Part shown: positions 20,186-31,860 of the stretch, in pieces
Position numbering within the stretch: position 1 is the first letter of the stretch
Layout: each line of letters starts with the position of its first letter
Assembly: GCF_000764305.2 (NCBI RefSeq)
Contig: NW_025944682.1
Span: 322,234 to 386,233 of the forward strand
Direction of reading: 5' to 3'
DNA: 64,000 nucleotides
DNA from: Hyalella azteca
Lineage: Eukaryota > Arthropoda > Malacostraca > Amphipoda > Hyalellidae
Position numbers and translations under genes: made by a program
The notes under the pieces: model-generated
Told to the model about the DNA's origin: nothing
The model's input: the letters and a program-made list of their open reading frames with translations, nothing else
The model's database searches: none

Positions 20186-22698
20186 TTTCCATAGCATTCA
20201 TCCTTGTCGACGGAGTAACTTTAGAGTTATTGGGCGACTTATGCTGCGTCTATGGAAATATGCAACCGGAGTTAGAAATTAACGAGTTGTCCTCGTCGAT
20301 ATTTGGTCTAGTTCTTCATTGTCATTTCAAGGTACTGATATTATGATAACGGCCAGTGGATATGATAATATATAATGCGTTTCTCGCGATAACGTAATGA
20401 GAACAAAATAATGTAAATATACTTAGGATTATTCAATAAATTTAAAAATTATACTTAGGATTATTCAATAAATTTAAAAATTATACTTAGGATTAGATTG
20501 TAACTTAAAAATCCTCACCTGTTTAAACTTCAGGAAACAAAGGCCACAAACAAAACTATAGTACATGGAAACATCATTTTCTTAAGAGCCTAGACTTCAC
20601 TAATTAGGAAATTTTGTGCGCCCAGGTAGCGCTGGGCGACGCCAGGCGGCCAGGGGCTGTGCGAGAGCGACTCCATCATGAGGCAGCTCGCCCGCAATAG
20701 TCGCAAAGCCACACACCTAGGTCCTCGGATAATCTTGATGATTGGAACGAATTACTTCCAAAAGATCAATTCATTATCGCATTAGTTTGGACTTTTCTAT
20801 AATTTTATTATCTAATGACTTAGCTTAATCGTTGCTAGAAGTACGTTGCCTTTTAGCCTGTACCTGACAAGTCTATTCACGTTCTACAATATTATAAGTA
20901 TCTTGTTCTAACAACTTGATTGCTCGTTCACAGTGTTCGACAGGGCTGGCAAGTCTCGACTCCTTACAGGAAGAGTTCAGGAAAGTACTGACGACGCTGC
21001 AACACCACAGTGGTGCTGGATCAATCAGTGAATACGTCGTATTGACGCTTCCCCCGCTGATGAGATATGGGTACAGGCATCCTGTCAATAGAGTGTGGAA
21101 AGAATTTAACTTTCACATTCTCGGTTTACAAGGTACGCTTTTAATAATCTTTACGCTGGCATCAACTTGAGCATGAACGATGTAATTAGCAATTTTCAGT
21201 AGTATAATAAATTCACTTTACGTAATAAATGGCTGCTAATAATCAAACCTCCAAAATTATACGTTTACGTCTGGTTTGCAGGAGAGTGCCGGTAAGTACA
21301 AATTACTGTTAAGTGCATAGTCGGTAATGAAAAACTGGCTACAAGCCTATAATCACAAGTGAAATGCATTGAACATCAAACGACTGACCATAGAATACAT
21401 GCCAAAAGTGGCGTAATTAACGCTCGTCATGGTGCAATGGTGCTGCAACGGCAAGGCCATGTTCTTCCTAGTCTGGGTAACACGACGAAGAGCAATGAGA
21501 TTATTTTATTAGACAATTTTCATTTGAATGTCTTGACTTTCAGATTAATTGACTTATCTTCAATGTGATTTTCCATTCAGTTCATTCCTGCAGTGCTTAA
21601 TTTGATTCAATATTTTGTGACATGCGGAATTTATCAATAACGCAATATGGGTTATCACTTGAAACTACGATGAAGCTGCTTTCATAATTGATTACATATC
21701 CATAAAATTGTTTAAACATATGTTTCCCAGGAGTGGCTGGTCCGGGCAGCAGTGTCATCAAGGTGATTAACATAGGGGCGCTGTTCTACGACGTGAAGCA
21801 TCGGTCATACCAGTTTGACCTTTTCCATCGCCACTACCTTGATGGACGGGCCGATCTTGTCCATGTTCAATTTATTTTGGCAAAACCTGCAATTACGTAA
21901 ATGAATTCTGCAGAATGAACATCAACCGCAAGCTGCTATGGTGTAATAAAGAGTACCTCAATGTATGAAAAATGGATCCCGTATCTTTCATACTTCGCAG
22001 GTGGTAATATGATTTTGCGTTCTCATAAAGTGTTCTTTGAAGACGGAGCTTGCCTACAGCAATAAAGTTTTTCGTTTCACCGAGCAATCGTACCCAGGCA
22101 TGCGGTTACCCATTGAGGTCACTAAGGTCAGCATTGTGTAATGTCGAGTTCAGACATAATGAAAAGAAAAGATGACCTAAATTAAACTTTTTTCATAATT
22201 TTATGTCTACTGGGCGATAAAATGTGAAACAACAAATTACGAATGAGACTATATTTTGTAAAATTATAACAATTAATTTCGTAGTTTCATCCGCAGCGCA
22301 GAAAAATAATATTCTAATCTGCGATGTAATGGCCAATTGCTCTTCTAAAGTTCTAAATGCGTACCACGCACTTGCATACATGATCGGAGTAATTCGATAT
22401 AGACTAGGTTAAGAATTTGTAATCGTTTAGTGTCTTATTTGTAATGAACTATTAATAAGGAACTATTCCATTCGTCGTTCGAATTCACGTACTAATAGAT
22501 TCATGACTACGGAACTGGTATTTCAAATGATGAAAAGTGAACGAGTGAAATGATGAAAAGTGAACGCGTCCAAATAGAGGTTTGCCCAAATCCTAGATTG
22601 CCACCAAGCGTGTGGCCTACTGCCAATCTACAAGACTCGAGACTGGAAATTGCTGTGATGGACTCAAGCCAAATTAGGCCAAAGGGCGATGTAAATTG
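20186..22698 (+). CDS. Spliced gene of unknown function, 5' and 3' ends not found
   Basis: Five candidate exons with GT-AG borders and compatible phases: 20186-20331, 20934-21132, 21731-21896, 22060-22126 and 22580-22698 (intron phases 0, 1, 2, 0; the last exon ends in phase 2). They give one continuous frame of about 230 residues. Landmarks: FILVDGVTLELLGDLCCVYG in exon 1, SISEYVVLTLPPLMRYGYRH in exon 2, IGALFYDVKHRSYQFDLFHR in exon 3, EQSYPGMRLPIEV in exon 4, CPNPRLPPSVWPTANLQDSR in exon 5. I recognise no family. The RSYQFDLFHRHYLDGR stretch faintly recalls an HSF-type DNA-binding domain end, which is a by-eye impression only. No signal peptide or membrane helix is evident. A possible next, Ser-rich exon starts at about 23133 in matching phase. 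The start exon and stop are unknown. Confidence 0.5.
20419..20494. repeat. 32-bp tandem repeat, about 2.3 copies
   Basis: ATACTTAGGATTATTCAATA-type units start at 20419, 20451 and 20483, within intron 1 of the unknown gene. Confidence 0.9.
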
Positions 22699-23525
22699 GT
22701 AAGCACTAATAACTCTATTTGAATAATTTGATAGGTATTTGAGCTGTGCACCTCAGCACCTCTCAGACCTAAGCCTTAATTCGTTTTAAATTTGGCATTA
22801 GTTGAGGCCAGACCTAAAATCTTGCTCCTTTACAAATTTAATTTAAAATTTGATAATAAGTCTAAACTTTTTTATTCTATTTCATGTCGAATTCATATTT
22901 ATATTATTATTTTAAAATTATTTTACCTATTGAAGACTTGAGGCCTGAATCGGGCCATCGATGGTATTTTGCTTCACTGGTCATTTCAATGAAGTTTGTT
23001 GGCTCATACCAAATACCAATCAGAGTATATTATTTTTTCTTTGAAAAACATTAAAAATTATGATTAGAGATCAAAAATTACAATGCGTGCTTACATTTTC
23101 TTCCTTATCAGCATTTTCAGTTCTGATTAACAGCAAGAAAAGGCAAGTTTATAGAAATGATTCGTCTACATTAGCTTCATCATCTAAATCATCAATGCAG
23201 CATCAACCAAGTGAAAAGACTGCTTCAAGTGACGTGCACTATTGTTTAACCTGTTTGTTAGGTGGAAAAAATTTAAAAGCTGCAAAATATTAATTACCTG
23301 ACTAAACACCACTATCTGACGACAGTAGTGGTGCCACAGCAGTGTCAGATGTGTTGGACCAGCTAAGTAAGGGAAAACTGGATTTTTCTCTTCTACATTG
23401 TTACTCATTTTCTTCTACATTACTCTTCTTAAAATCAAATGCTACTTTGAAGAAATCGATCGATTGAACTTTTAAAGGTATATATTTGCAATTTACCACT
23501 TTATATGGATCTTTATTTCTACCAG
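22699..23525. other. Putative intron or spacer with one possible Ser-rich exon
   Basis: Mostly AT-rich. A frame at about 23133-23263 (KKRQVYRNDSSTLASSSKSS onward) begins after an AACAG acceptor in the phase required by the exon ending at 22698, but the acceptor and the GTGGAA donor are weak. Confidence 0.3.
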
Positions 23526-24353
23526 GTGACGTAGTATTGGCGTCAGCTTCAAATATCCAACCGAGCACGTACTCCGAACAGCTGCGTGAACTCCAAGAAC
23601 AGCTGCATGGCCACTCTAACCAACTTTGTTAAGGGTCTTCCAGGCCAGCCGAAGCCTGCGCCAGTACCAGTCGATAACGATCATTTGCAGACTGAGAAGG
23701 CTAAATCTTTGGGCGAGCTTTTCCAGCACAAACACTTGTGGGAAGGACTCTTTAGTCTACTTTATACAACTCACTGTCGCAAGGTTCGCAACGTAAAATC
23801 AAATTTATCCGTTTCAGACGTACATCATAAACTGTGAGTTCATCAAAGTCATTTGTGTTCTGGATGCTTATTTTAGCTTTTCAAACCCTATAGCGCCTGC
23901 TGCTATCTGCTTCAAGTTCATATACTAACGTAGTCAGAAGATATGATTCTGCGATGTAATCACGTGACCCATTAGTAGTGGAATTTGCACAATTCGGTAT
24001 TAATTTTTTATGACTTTTTAGGAACCCACCGTGCAAAGGTACCCTTCGCACAGGGCTGCTAGTCATGTAAGAGAAGATGCAGGCTATGCTCGAGGACAAC
24101 AAAAAGTTCGCCAAATTCCGCTCTTAAGTTTTGTGCCAATTTTCGGGGATCAACGGGAGGGCGCACGTTAATGCAATGCACGAATATGATGCTGAGAAGA
24201 AGCAACAGACTCTAAATGAGAAAGTAGTTAGAACCCTCCTGCACTGTGCAGTGACGGGCATCGAGGTTGTTGCTGGTGGCATACATTTTGGAAATCTGGT
24301 AACACTTCTGGCGTCCTCTGTTGCTGATATCGGGTCCATCGGTCATGGCTTGT
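23526..24353 (+). pseudogene. Decayed coding islands, unidentified
   Basis: Two islands with protein-like frames interrupted by stops or frame changes. 23535-23786 carries an STYSEQLRELQEQLHGH frame, then in another frame LPGQPKPAPVPVDNDHLQTE and LGELFQHKHLWEGL. 24023-24353 follows a good TTTTTAG acceptor, contains EKMQAMLEDNKKFAKFRS between two in-frame stops, and ends in NEKVVRTLLHCAVTGIEVVA before a stop at 24352. They could be remnants of downstream exons of the 20-kb gene or of an element. No family recognised. Confidence 0.35.
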
Positions 24354-24599
24354 AAGCGTCCATCGTTTCTGTGTTCTAAATAAGTTGAGTTTTAATGTCT
24401 TCTTGAAGTAAATAGATTTCAAGTCTTCATAATTTCTCTATTCTGACGTCAGAATGTAATTAAAAAACCTTTGCACGCGACACATGTCAACGATGATAAA
24501 ATGTATATACTGTATGTCAAATTTTCTCTTGCTTCTTTGACTTTAATCTATGCAAAACATTCTCTCCTACAACCCAGCCAATTCTACACTGAGCTTTGG

Positions 24600-25320
24600 A
24601 TGCTACTAGAGGTCTGATTAGATGAAGAAACATCACGTTTCCTGCAGCAAGAATTGCCTTCAACTGGTCTCCCACCGCTCTTGTTTAACCTGCGACAAGA
24701 GTGCCCTATCTCGCACCACCTTAATCAGGCCGTCGATCTTGTTACTAACCCGGTGAGATACTGGGCTGGCTTCGGCTATCCCAGCTGGCGCACCACCGAT
24801 CTATGGCGTTGAAATGAATACTGGAAGCAAGTTTTAAACTATAAATTTTTTGAAGACGGTACGTATTCTTAATCCGCCAATGATCAACCTTTTGGGTGTT
24901 GTTGCCGACGGGCAATATCAAAAGGAACATTTGTCCGAGCCCTACGCTATCAGCTTGGGATGTCTACCAATGACAAGAAGCGTCTATCCATTACCTGGGA
25001 CCCAGCCCATTTTCTTGATATAGCAGTAACCAATGTGAGAGAATGGACCAGAGGGCCTCATGATAAGACGTTTCATAAAGCGTACCAATAGATTTGCTTC
25101 GTTGTTTGGGCGGGGCCGTGGTTATGCTGCTCTGCAAGCGACATCCGAGAAAGGTGCTCGGGCAATTTCATCGATCGCAACGCAACGATTTGCAAGCCCC
25201 GCCATGATTCGGTGGGATTCTATTGCTTCCAGCTACGAGGTAATTGCGAAGTATATTATGATAAATTATGGATTACAAAAATCTGAAATATTCTCACATG
25301 TCGACACAGGAAGCTAGATT
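24600..25320 (+). pseudogene. ZNF862/hAT-derived (DUF4371-like) protein fragment, frameshifted
   Basis: From about 24880 a frame gives VVADGQYQKEHLSEPYAISL, then continues one frame over with KRLSITWDPAHFLDIAVTNV and finally (25060-25317) IKRTNRFASLFGRGRGYAAL with TQRFASPAMIRWDSI. The order DGQYxxxHL, WDPAHxLxLA, FxRTNxFxxxFGRG, RFxSxxxxxWDSI is that of hAT-derived ZNF862-like proteins common in arthropods. The catalytic acids and zinc finger are not visible. An upstream frame (24625-24810) has LPPLLFNLRQECPISHHLNQ. At least two frameshifts; non-functional. Confidence 0.5.
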
Positions 25321-25599
25321 TCAAGTTTCTTAATTGTTGTTCACCTTATCTAGCAACTACACTTTGCATTTCATACCGAAAATCCGAGTTGTTCAGATAA
25401 TGAAGAACTTCAATACCAACTTCTTCGGGTACGACTTCGTGTACGATTCGCTGTGCCTGTGCGACCATTCATTTTTCGCTTGCAATTAAACTAATGTGTA
25501 ACGTGCCCTCGAAGTTCGTTTGAACGAGACGTCACGATAACAGCTTCATAGAATAATAAAAATAATTCATTCGTTGCTTGATGCCAGGAACTCCAGAAG

Positions 25600-27530
25600 T
25601 AGTTCGCGAGAGAGCTTTAACTCTTCGCCATCTGCGCCTCCCATAGGCCATAAGATCGTGGTCCGTTAGATCAGTCTGATGTTCGGAAAGGCCGTACTTC
25701 TGCGTGAGGAGAATACTAGGAGTAATATGGAAGGGCTCTTTGGGGTCGAATGACCTCGGTAAGTGGGGTTGCGTTCACGATCGCCGCTGCTTCTTGCAGC
25801 AGTGTTGAGCGCGTCGCAGGTAAAGGTGCTTGTACACGGGGACAGTGGTGAGCCTGTGGTGGTGACTATCCGGCAAGTAAGCCTGTACACGAGGACTGTA
25901 CAAGTTGCCTATATCTTCTTGTTCGCGCCCGTGCCCCGCCAGTGCATCGTTAAAAGCCGTCGAGTGAGGTTTTTAAAAACCGTAGGGGGATCACCTTCTA
26001 CAACTCTGTCTGTACGTTGTTTTTTTACTCTTTATTCTAGCCTTTAAAAATGATGCGTGCGGCACAAATAAACCGTGGCTAATTAGGTACTCTCAGTTTC
26101 AGAATGCTAGTTTCTCGCTTCACTTTGTTAGAGTAACTAGTATAGCGAATATTACACATCACTTCATATTTCTGGAATAGCACCAAGAACAATTGAATAT
26201 CCTCTGAACGCTACTTTCGTGGGTTCTTCTTAGAACTTTTCTCGTTCGAACACGCCATGACTCACTGGATCCAAGATGTTTCACACGAGCGGCACAGATT
26301 ATTTGTTTGTGGTTATTCACAGATTATTATATTATTTATTATTTGACGACTGTCAAGCGTCGTACGTAGAGAATGGATCTACCCGATTCGCTTTTAATGA
26401 AGACGAGAACAACTTTGCTGTCAGAGTAAAAATGAACGTTTTGAGGGGGTGATTTCAGCTCTCGAAGAATCTGCTGAGTTGCCCTCACCGTTTCGACGGC
26501 TGCGCACAGCTCGAGTCTGGGTATGGATGTGGCTGCTCGTGTAGCCACTCTACTCTCCCCACGCACGAAGGCGACGTACGCATTACCCGAGTTGTCGGTG
26601 GAGCGGAGGTTAAACGCTCAGCCGATGGCGTCCTGGGAAGCGTCGGAGAAAACGTGGAGAGTTTGAGAGAGGCAGAAAGCATATTGGGATTGTGAGGAGG
26701 TGGAGAACGTCCCCAGTCAAGACGCCTGTGGGCCCGGGAGCTCGTCTGACTCGGACAAGATTCTGGTGGGCGAACGATCAGTCGGCCGTCTGGGGGCGAA
26801 CGATCAGTCGGCCGTCTGGGGGCGAACGATCAGTCGGCCGTCTGAGGGGGCGAAGGATCAGTCGCCCCCTCCAGAGTGACTGAGCTAACAAAGCCGATCG
26901 GATCGTATATAGAATTTACGACCGAAAGAATACCGCGCTTCGTAAACAGTCGATCGGGTATGTTGATCTTGATAACGAAGCAGTTCCTGGAAGTATTCCA
27001 GCTCACACCTAGCATGCGGTGGGTTGGGCTCGATGTGAATTCTACGTCTTGCGACGTTGCCCTTTCACTGATAGGAAAGGCGGAGGACACTACAGGAGTA
27101 TTAGACACTATCTTGTGCAGCCGGACCCTGTAGCGAGTCAACAACCTTCTAGCTGTCGTCAGGATTCCGATAGCCTCTGTCGGAGTGGCAGCAGTGCCTA
27201 ACCCGCCGTCGCAGTAGAAATGAGAGGTAATGTAATCTCTGGCAGCCTCCGCATATTCATCGATTGCCTGGTCGGTTTTAACAGTTGCAAAACTTACAGC
27301 AGCTCTACGAAGATAGTAAGGGGCAACGGCCGGACTCGAAGTGTTCCCGGTGATGTGGACGCGAGCTCGATAGGTCGCCATTTCTTGCTTGGTATTGTTT
27401 TAACCATTTAGATCTCGGTGCTCCGGTGAGACTTGGAATGAATGAAACATCGCTTCCACGTCGGCAACAAAACCCACAGTATTTCTCTAAACCTTGTCAT
27501 TACATCACGCAGGTCGTTGTTGAGATCTGG
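25600..27530 (-). mobile_element. BEL/Pao retrotransposon remnant (RT, RNase H, integrase tail)
   Basis: Minus strand, in 5'-3' order. RT: PDLNNDLRDVMTRFRE and an MFHSFQ segment (27400-27530, frameshifted), then VHITGNTSSPAVAPYYLRRA and GILSVVNSIYDPIGFVSSV (26850-27381). RNase H: SIPRLELCAAVETVRATQQI and SDSKVVLVFIKSESGR (26339-26566). Near the end, KYGLSEHQTDLTDHDL/RRRWRRVKAL (about 25630-25720) is typical of the Pao integrase C-terminus. The RT active-site YVDDGL is YCDGGL, so the second aspartate is lost. RT thumb and most of the integrase are missing, and no LTRs were found. The 5' side is cut by a DNA transposon at about 27527. Dead copy. Confidence 0.85.
26768..26864. repeat. 26-bp tandem repeat inside BEL/Pao remnant
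   Basis: Units of GGGCGAACGATCAGTCGGCC plus CGTCTG-type ends start at 26768, 26794 and 26820, with a diverged fourth at 26848. It lies between the RT and RNase H pieces where RT thumb sequence would be expected. Confidence 0.9.
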
Positions 27531-27712
27531 GGCCGGATTCTCAAACCCTCGTACCTTTTTGATACGTACGTACAAGAAGATACGTGTTACGTAAATACAC
27601 CCTAATTTTCGCATTATCAAAACTTCATACGCAAGACTCATCAGGAAAGCTATTATCAAAACCATCTGGCTAACTGACCAATCAGAGAATTTGCAATTCT
27701 AGCTCCTGTCCA
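27527..27712 (+). mobile_element. CCAGGGGCCGG-family transposon, truncated copy E
   Basis: Begins CTGGGGCCGGATTCTCAAAC and shares CCTAATTTTCGCATTATCAA-type and CTAACTGACCAATCAGAG blocks with copy A. It interrupts the 5' side of the BEL/Pao RT. The right end is lost into a TGGTAT-rich sequence. Confidence 0.75.
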
Positions 27713-28640
27713 CCAGCGTTGCCCAACTGGTATATTTCCATACCAATTTCACAAATCTGGTATTTGAGACGATGTCTGGTATGAATATTGTAGAACTGGT
27801 ATATTTGCGTAAATCTGGTGTTTTTCTGGTATTTTCTGGTTTGCTGCATATTTACTGCATCAAGTTCAACCTCTGAAGTTTGAACTTCCCCCGGCGTAGG
27901 CGTGGATTATATAGATTACCTTCGGAGCGGCCCGACTAGAAGTTCCCCACCATTTATGGAAGCGCGAGATTACCGCTTGATGAAATAGCCGCAATCTAAT
28001 TAAAATTATAGGAATTATTATCTTACAGTCGTAAAATAATTTAAATTAAGAATACACAGAAATTACGAGTACACAGTCGCAAATTGTAAACAGTCGCTAA
28101 GATCTTGGGCCTCCTTGCAGATCTCAGCACCTCCCAAAGCCAACCACCAAGACTGGTTGATCATCCACGTCACCATCGGCACGTGCTGCTCGTCGTTGCG
28201 GTAGCGAGCGTCTCTGTGAGTGTATGGTTAACTCTGGAGATAAGGCGAAGACGAAGGAGTACGCATCAAGTGAAATGGGCCAAGGGAACAACGTAGTCGA
28301 GTTACGGTGAGGACTTGCTGAAGATACAAAAGGATGATGAGACCAAAATGGACAGATCTGCACAGGATGGGATCTGAAGTTCAACTGAACTGACGTTCGA
28401 CTCTCTAAAAAAAAGTCACTATCGCCAGCCGGCCGTCCGGTTTGGCTGACTACAGTTCGTGACTACACGTAAATATTGGATTCACGGTACAGGAGTGACT
28501 TGGAATTCTAATTTAGTACATGAGGTGCAATTTCGTATTTTAACATCCTTAAATTGTACCACAATTTTGTACAAATGTGTCGGGACTGTCAATCGCCGAA
28601 TCTGCTACAGAGAGTCAGAAGGCCTTGCGTGCTCTTCCTC
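27713..28640. other. Repeat-like, unassigned DNA
   Basis: 27722-27850 has many scattered CTGGTAT words, suggesting the end of an unidentified element starting GCGTTGCCCAACTGGTAT. 28100-28400 is GC-richer but has no family motif in the open frames. Confidence 0.3.
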
Positions 28641-28689
28641 CAACATATACAGGGTTGGGCAGAACCGATTGAGCAGTTTTGAGGCGAAA

Positions 28690-29180
28690 TAAAAGAGTAA
28701 TGGAGATACATAAAGAAGAAAGTTTATTTTCCTCGAAGTTAGCATAACATACCAATTAGAATACTTAGGTTTTTTTATAATATCAGGAAGATGGTGGCCG
28801 TTAGCTGCAACACACTGTTGGAGTCGTTCTTGGAAGTTTTCTACAGAACGTTCACACATATGGCGAAGTATGGCCATAACTGATGCAATAATCGGTTCTC
28901 TTAGCTGTGGTAGGGTGTTAGGGCGACTTCTGAACACCCTTTCTTTAAGATGTCCCCAAAGAAAGAAATCGTAGATGCTCAAATCAGGTGACCTCGCAGG
29001 CCACTGTAAATCACCCCTCGGACACCAGACGTCTGGGAAACATGCGTCTCAAAACATTGAGTGACATTCGGGCTGTGTGAGCTGTAGCCCCATCCTGCTG
29101 GAACCATGCGGCTTCCAATGCTTCATTTTCAACAATGTTTTCCATCCAGAGCCGCAAGAAATTTTGCAACATTGCAGCAT
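28690..29180 (-). pseudogene. Mariner-like (DDE_3) transposase C-terminal fragment
   Basis: Reading on the minus strand: MLQNFLRLWMENI, then WFQQDGATAHTARMSL with the second catalytic Asp (about 29075-29110), a frameshift at about 29025, then ARSPDLSIYDFFLWGHLKER with the third catalytic Asp, followed by CVAANGHHLPDIIKK. This is the order found in insect mariner-type DDE_3 transposases. The N-terminal HTH and first Asp are missing because of the insertion at 29186. Inactive. Confidence 0.85.
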
Positions 29181-29185
29181 TGTAC

Positions 29186-30178
29186 AGGCCCGTTTACACT
29201 AGAGGCAACGACATGCGCTTTGAGTCGTTTGCTGCAGTGCCTCACCGCGCACAACCGTTTACACTACTTTTGTACTCGGTTGTTTGAGACCGCGCGGCGG
29301 GCGCGCGGCGCGCGCTTTGAACACTAGTTGCCACCTAGACGTCAATGAGGATGGATGTCACCGAATTTGAGCTGTGGGCCATTGTTCACGGGTGTGTTGC
29401 GGTCCGTCATTCTGCGCACTATGCCATTTGTAAACGAGAACTCAGCATAGGCATCATAATTAGAGAAGTAGCACATTCAAAAACATACAGTTTATGAAAA
29501 ATATAGTCTATTCTTAAATAAAAAGCTCCAATATTCGTACCGATATTACATCATCCTTTGAAACTGTGGTCTAGTAAGGTTGATTGTGTACGCTGGTCCG
29601 GCACTCCAAATGTCGACTAAGCACCACTCTCGTTTGGAGTCACCCTCTAGTAGAGAGCCTAATTGATCTTTATAGAGAACATGAATGTCTATGGAGTGTT
29701 CGGTCAAAGGAGTCCAAAAATCGAAATACAAATGATGTAAGTTATTTTGACATGACGTGCTTAGTTTATGTGATTTTAGCAACTCCTGACAATTTATGCA
29801 TTACCGTTTAGCGATTTCAAAGGATGATGTAATATCGGTACGAATATTGGAGCTTTTTATTTAAGAATAGACTATATTTTTTATAAACTGTATGTTTTTG
29901 AATGTGCTACTTCTCTAATTATGATGCCTATGCTGAGTTCTCGTTTACAAATGGCATAGTGCGCAGAATGACGGACCACAACACACCCGAGAACAATGGC
30001 CCACAGCTCAAATTCGGTGACATCCATCCTCATTGAGATCTAGGTGGCAACTAACTAGTGTTCAAAGCGCGCGGTCTCAAACAACCGAGTACAAAAGTAG
30101 TGTAAACGGTTGTGCACGGTGAGGCACTGCAGCAAACGACTCAAAGCGCATGTCGTTGCCTCTAGTGTAAACGGGCCT
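29186..30178. mobile_element. Foldback element with about 370-bp inverted arms
   Basis: The arms 29186-29563 and 29816-30178 are near-perfect reverse complements, starting AGGCCCGTTTACACTAGAGG. The centre is about 250 bp with no gene. It sits inside the mariner element, so it inserted later. No clear target duplication could be read at the borders, so the superfamily is not assigned. Confidence 0.9.
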
Positions 30179-30551
30179 TAAGAAGACTTGGGTTTCGCCT
30201 CCTGTTCCATTCCTACCAACCAAAACTTAATCTCGCACTTGGACTACCTCGTTACTAACGAAGATTGATGAAGAATGAAAACTAAAACGAAACCTTCAAT
30301 AAACTCTGCGTAGCTTAATTAAAATCTTTACTTGACCTATTATGTGGGAAACTAAAATTTCTTACAGCATAGCGTACGGAATTCACTATCACGGTTACTC
30401 CCTGTTCCTCGAAGAAGTATGGGCCTACCACACCAAATTGTTGAGATGGCACACCAGACCGCTAGTTAGGGAGAATGTAGTGGTCTCAAGCACTGAATGC
30501 TCTAGAGTCTAGAGTCTAGACTGCTCAATCGGTTCTGTCCCACCCTGTAGT

Positions 30552-31150
30552 TTGAATCCCAAGTGCACACTAGCCACTGATCTTCAAGGTATGAATGGAT
30601 TCTCTGTGTAGATATTCCAAAAGACTCGCATGAGTATGAATAGACAAGTTATTTTGGTAGGTCTCATTTTATTTAAATCTTGATGCTTTTCTTTACTCTT
30701 TTGTTTACTTTCGGACAACGTACTTCTCGTAGCGATCAATCAGAAAGAACAACCTCATCCCCTCAGGTTTTACGTTACGTTAATTTCTTAATATCTAAGG
30801 TCAGGTTGGTTAAGCCATCGTGGTTTAATGAGTATCCGTGCAGTCAGGGTCAATTAAGAGCTCCGGTAGTTCCGTGGCAAGGGCAGGGCTCACCAGTTGC
30901 TCAGCAACATGCAGATGGGCATATTCAACCAATTCATTGTCACTCATCTCTGGTTGCAGGAGGCGTGCCTCTTAGCTTGATTACCATCTCTTTCTCTGTT
31001 ACGATTCGGAGTCCATTAGAGTGAATGTGGAGTTGGATCGAAGGAGTGAATGTGGTAGTTGGGTGATTTCTCTGGAGCAATCCAAAATAGCCCCCAAGAC
31101 CGGAGATGTCTTCGCCTATCGTATTTTTATGTTAAATAATGCATGCGCCT
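30552..31150. other. Spacer, nothing recognised
   Basis: A plus-strand frame (30680-31024) is open but shows no family motif or codon pattern that I can support. Confidence 0.3.
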
Positions 31151-31151
31151 C

Positions 31152-31860
31152 TCAGCGCATGAGAGACTGGTAGAAAACTGTAAAGTCGTTGCCTTTTCTG
31201 GCGAAATGGGTCGCAGTGTCAGTTTCTATCTTCACACGAGACATCAGGGAAGGATAGAAGCTTACTCTCGCTCCTTCAGAAGCTTCCTCGTGTTCAAAGC
31301 TTCCTCCACGTAATCTGTTTGTTGCAATTTCCACTAACTCAGGAGCATTCATGGTCTTCTCCCTAGTCAATGTAGAATATATCAATACATCTTCGATATA
31401 CACTTCTTCATAGCTCTCCAATTGAACATTTCCCGCATCCGCCTTATCTTCATGATGGCACACATATCTTCATGAAATCTCGGGGGAAAGGAACCGAGGA
31501 ATTTCTCCAGCAGTGCATTACTAGTCTCAGCATCTTTGCTGGGGTAACGGTTGCAAAAGGCATCTTCTAAACGCGTCGCAAACTTTTGCAACGTCTCATG
31601 CTCATCGTCTTAAATGGTGTAAATTCCCGCGAGCGGGCTCTTCGCCGTCGTCAACTTCTATACCTGGATTTACTCCGCTCCGAATCTGAGGAACCACTGA
31701 ATAATGCTTCATCGTCGGTGCCACCACAATTTTGATAGTAACAATAAGTGTTGTCATTTGAACTCTCCATACCAGGAAAATCAACTTGGCCACCCCAGCG
31801 CCCCAACAGAGTCTTACTGAAAGATGACTCGCAGCCTGAGTCTTCCAACTTGACAACTGA
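31152..31860 (-). mobile_element. Possible retrotransposon gag-like remnant
   Basis: Minus-strand frames: ATRLEDAFCNRYPSKDAETS, then ALLEKFLGSFPPRFHEDM (31382-31591) resembles the capsid-like region of retrotransposon Gag (a YP...LLxxFLxxLPPxF pattern). Polar frames lie on either side (31152-31463, 31651-31848). There is no zinc knuckle, protease or RT nearby. Frame changes separate the pieces. It could be a host sequence; the assignment is by pattern only. Confidence 0.35.

Larger units (their letters stand above)
28649..30549 (-). mobile_element. Tc1/mariner-like transposon with nested foldback element
   Basis: Inverted termini ACAGGGTTGGGCAGAACCGA (28649 on) and ACAGGGTGGGACAGAACCGA (reverse of the 30549 end) continue through TTGAGCAG and are flanked by TA-type sequence. 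The minus-strand transposase C-terminal half lies at about 28690-29180. A 993-bp foldback element interrupts it at 29186-30178. The sequence between the foldback element and the right terminus (30179-30520) has no readable transposase. Confidence 0.9.

Noticed and set aside
26692..26883. Arg-rich 63-codon plus-strand frame
   Set aside because: It is generated by the 26-bp tandem repeat on the opposite strand of a BEL/Pao remnant.
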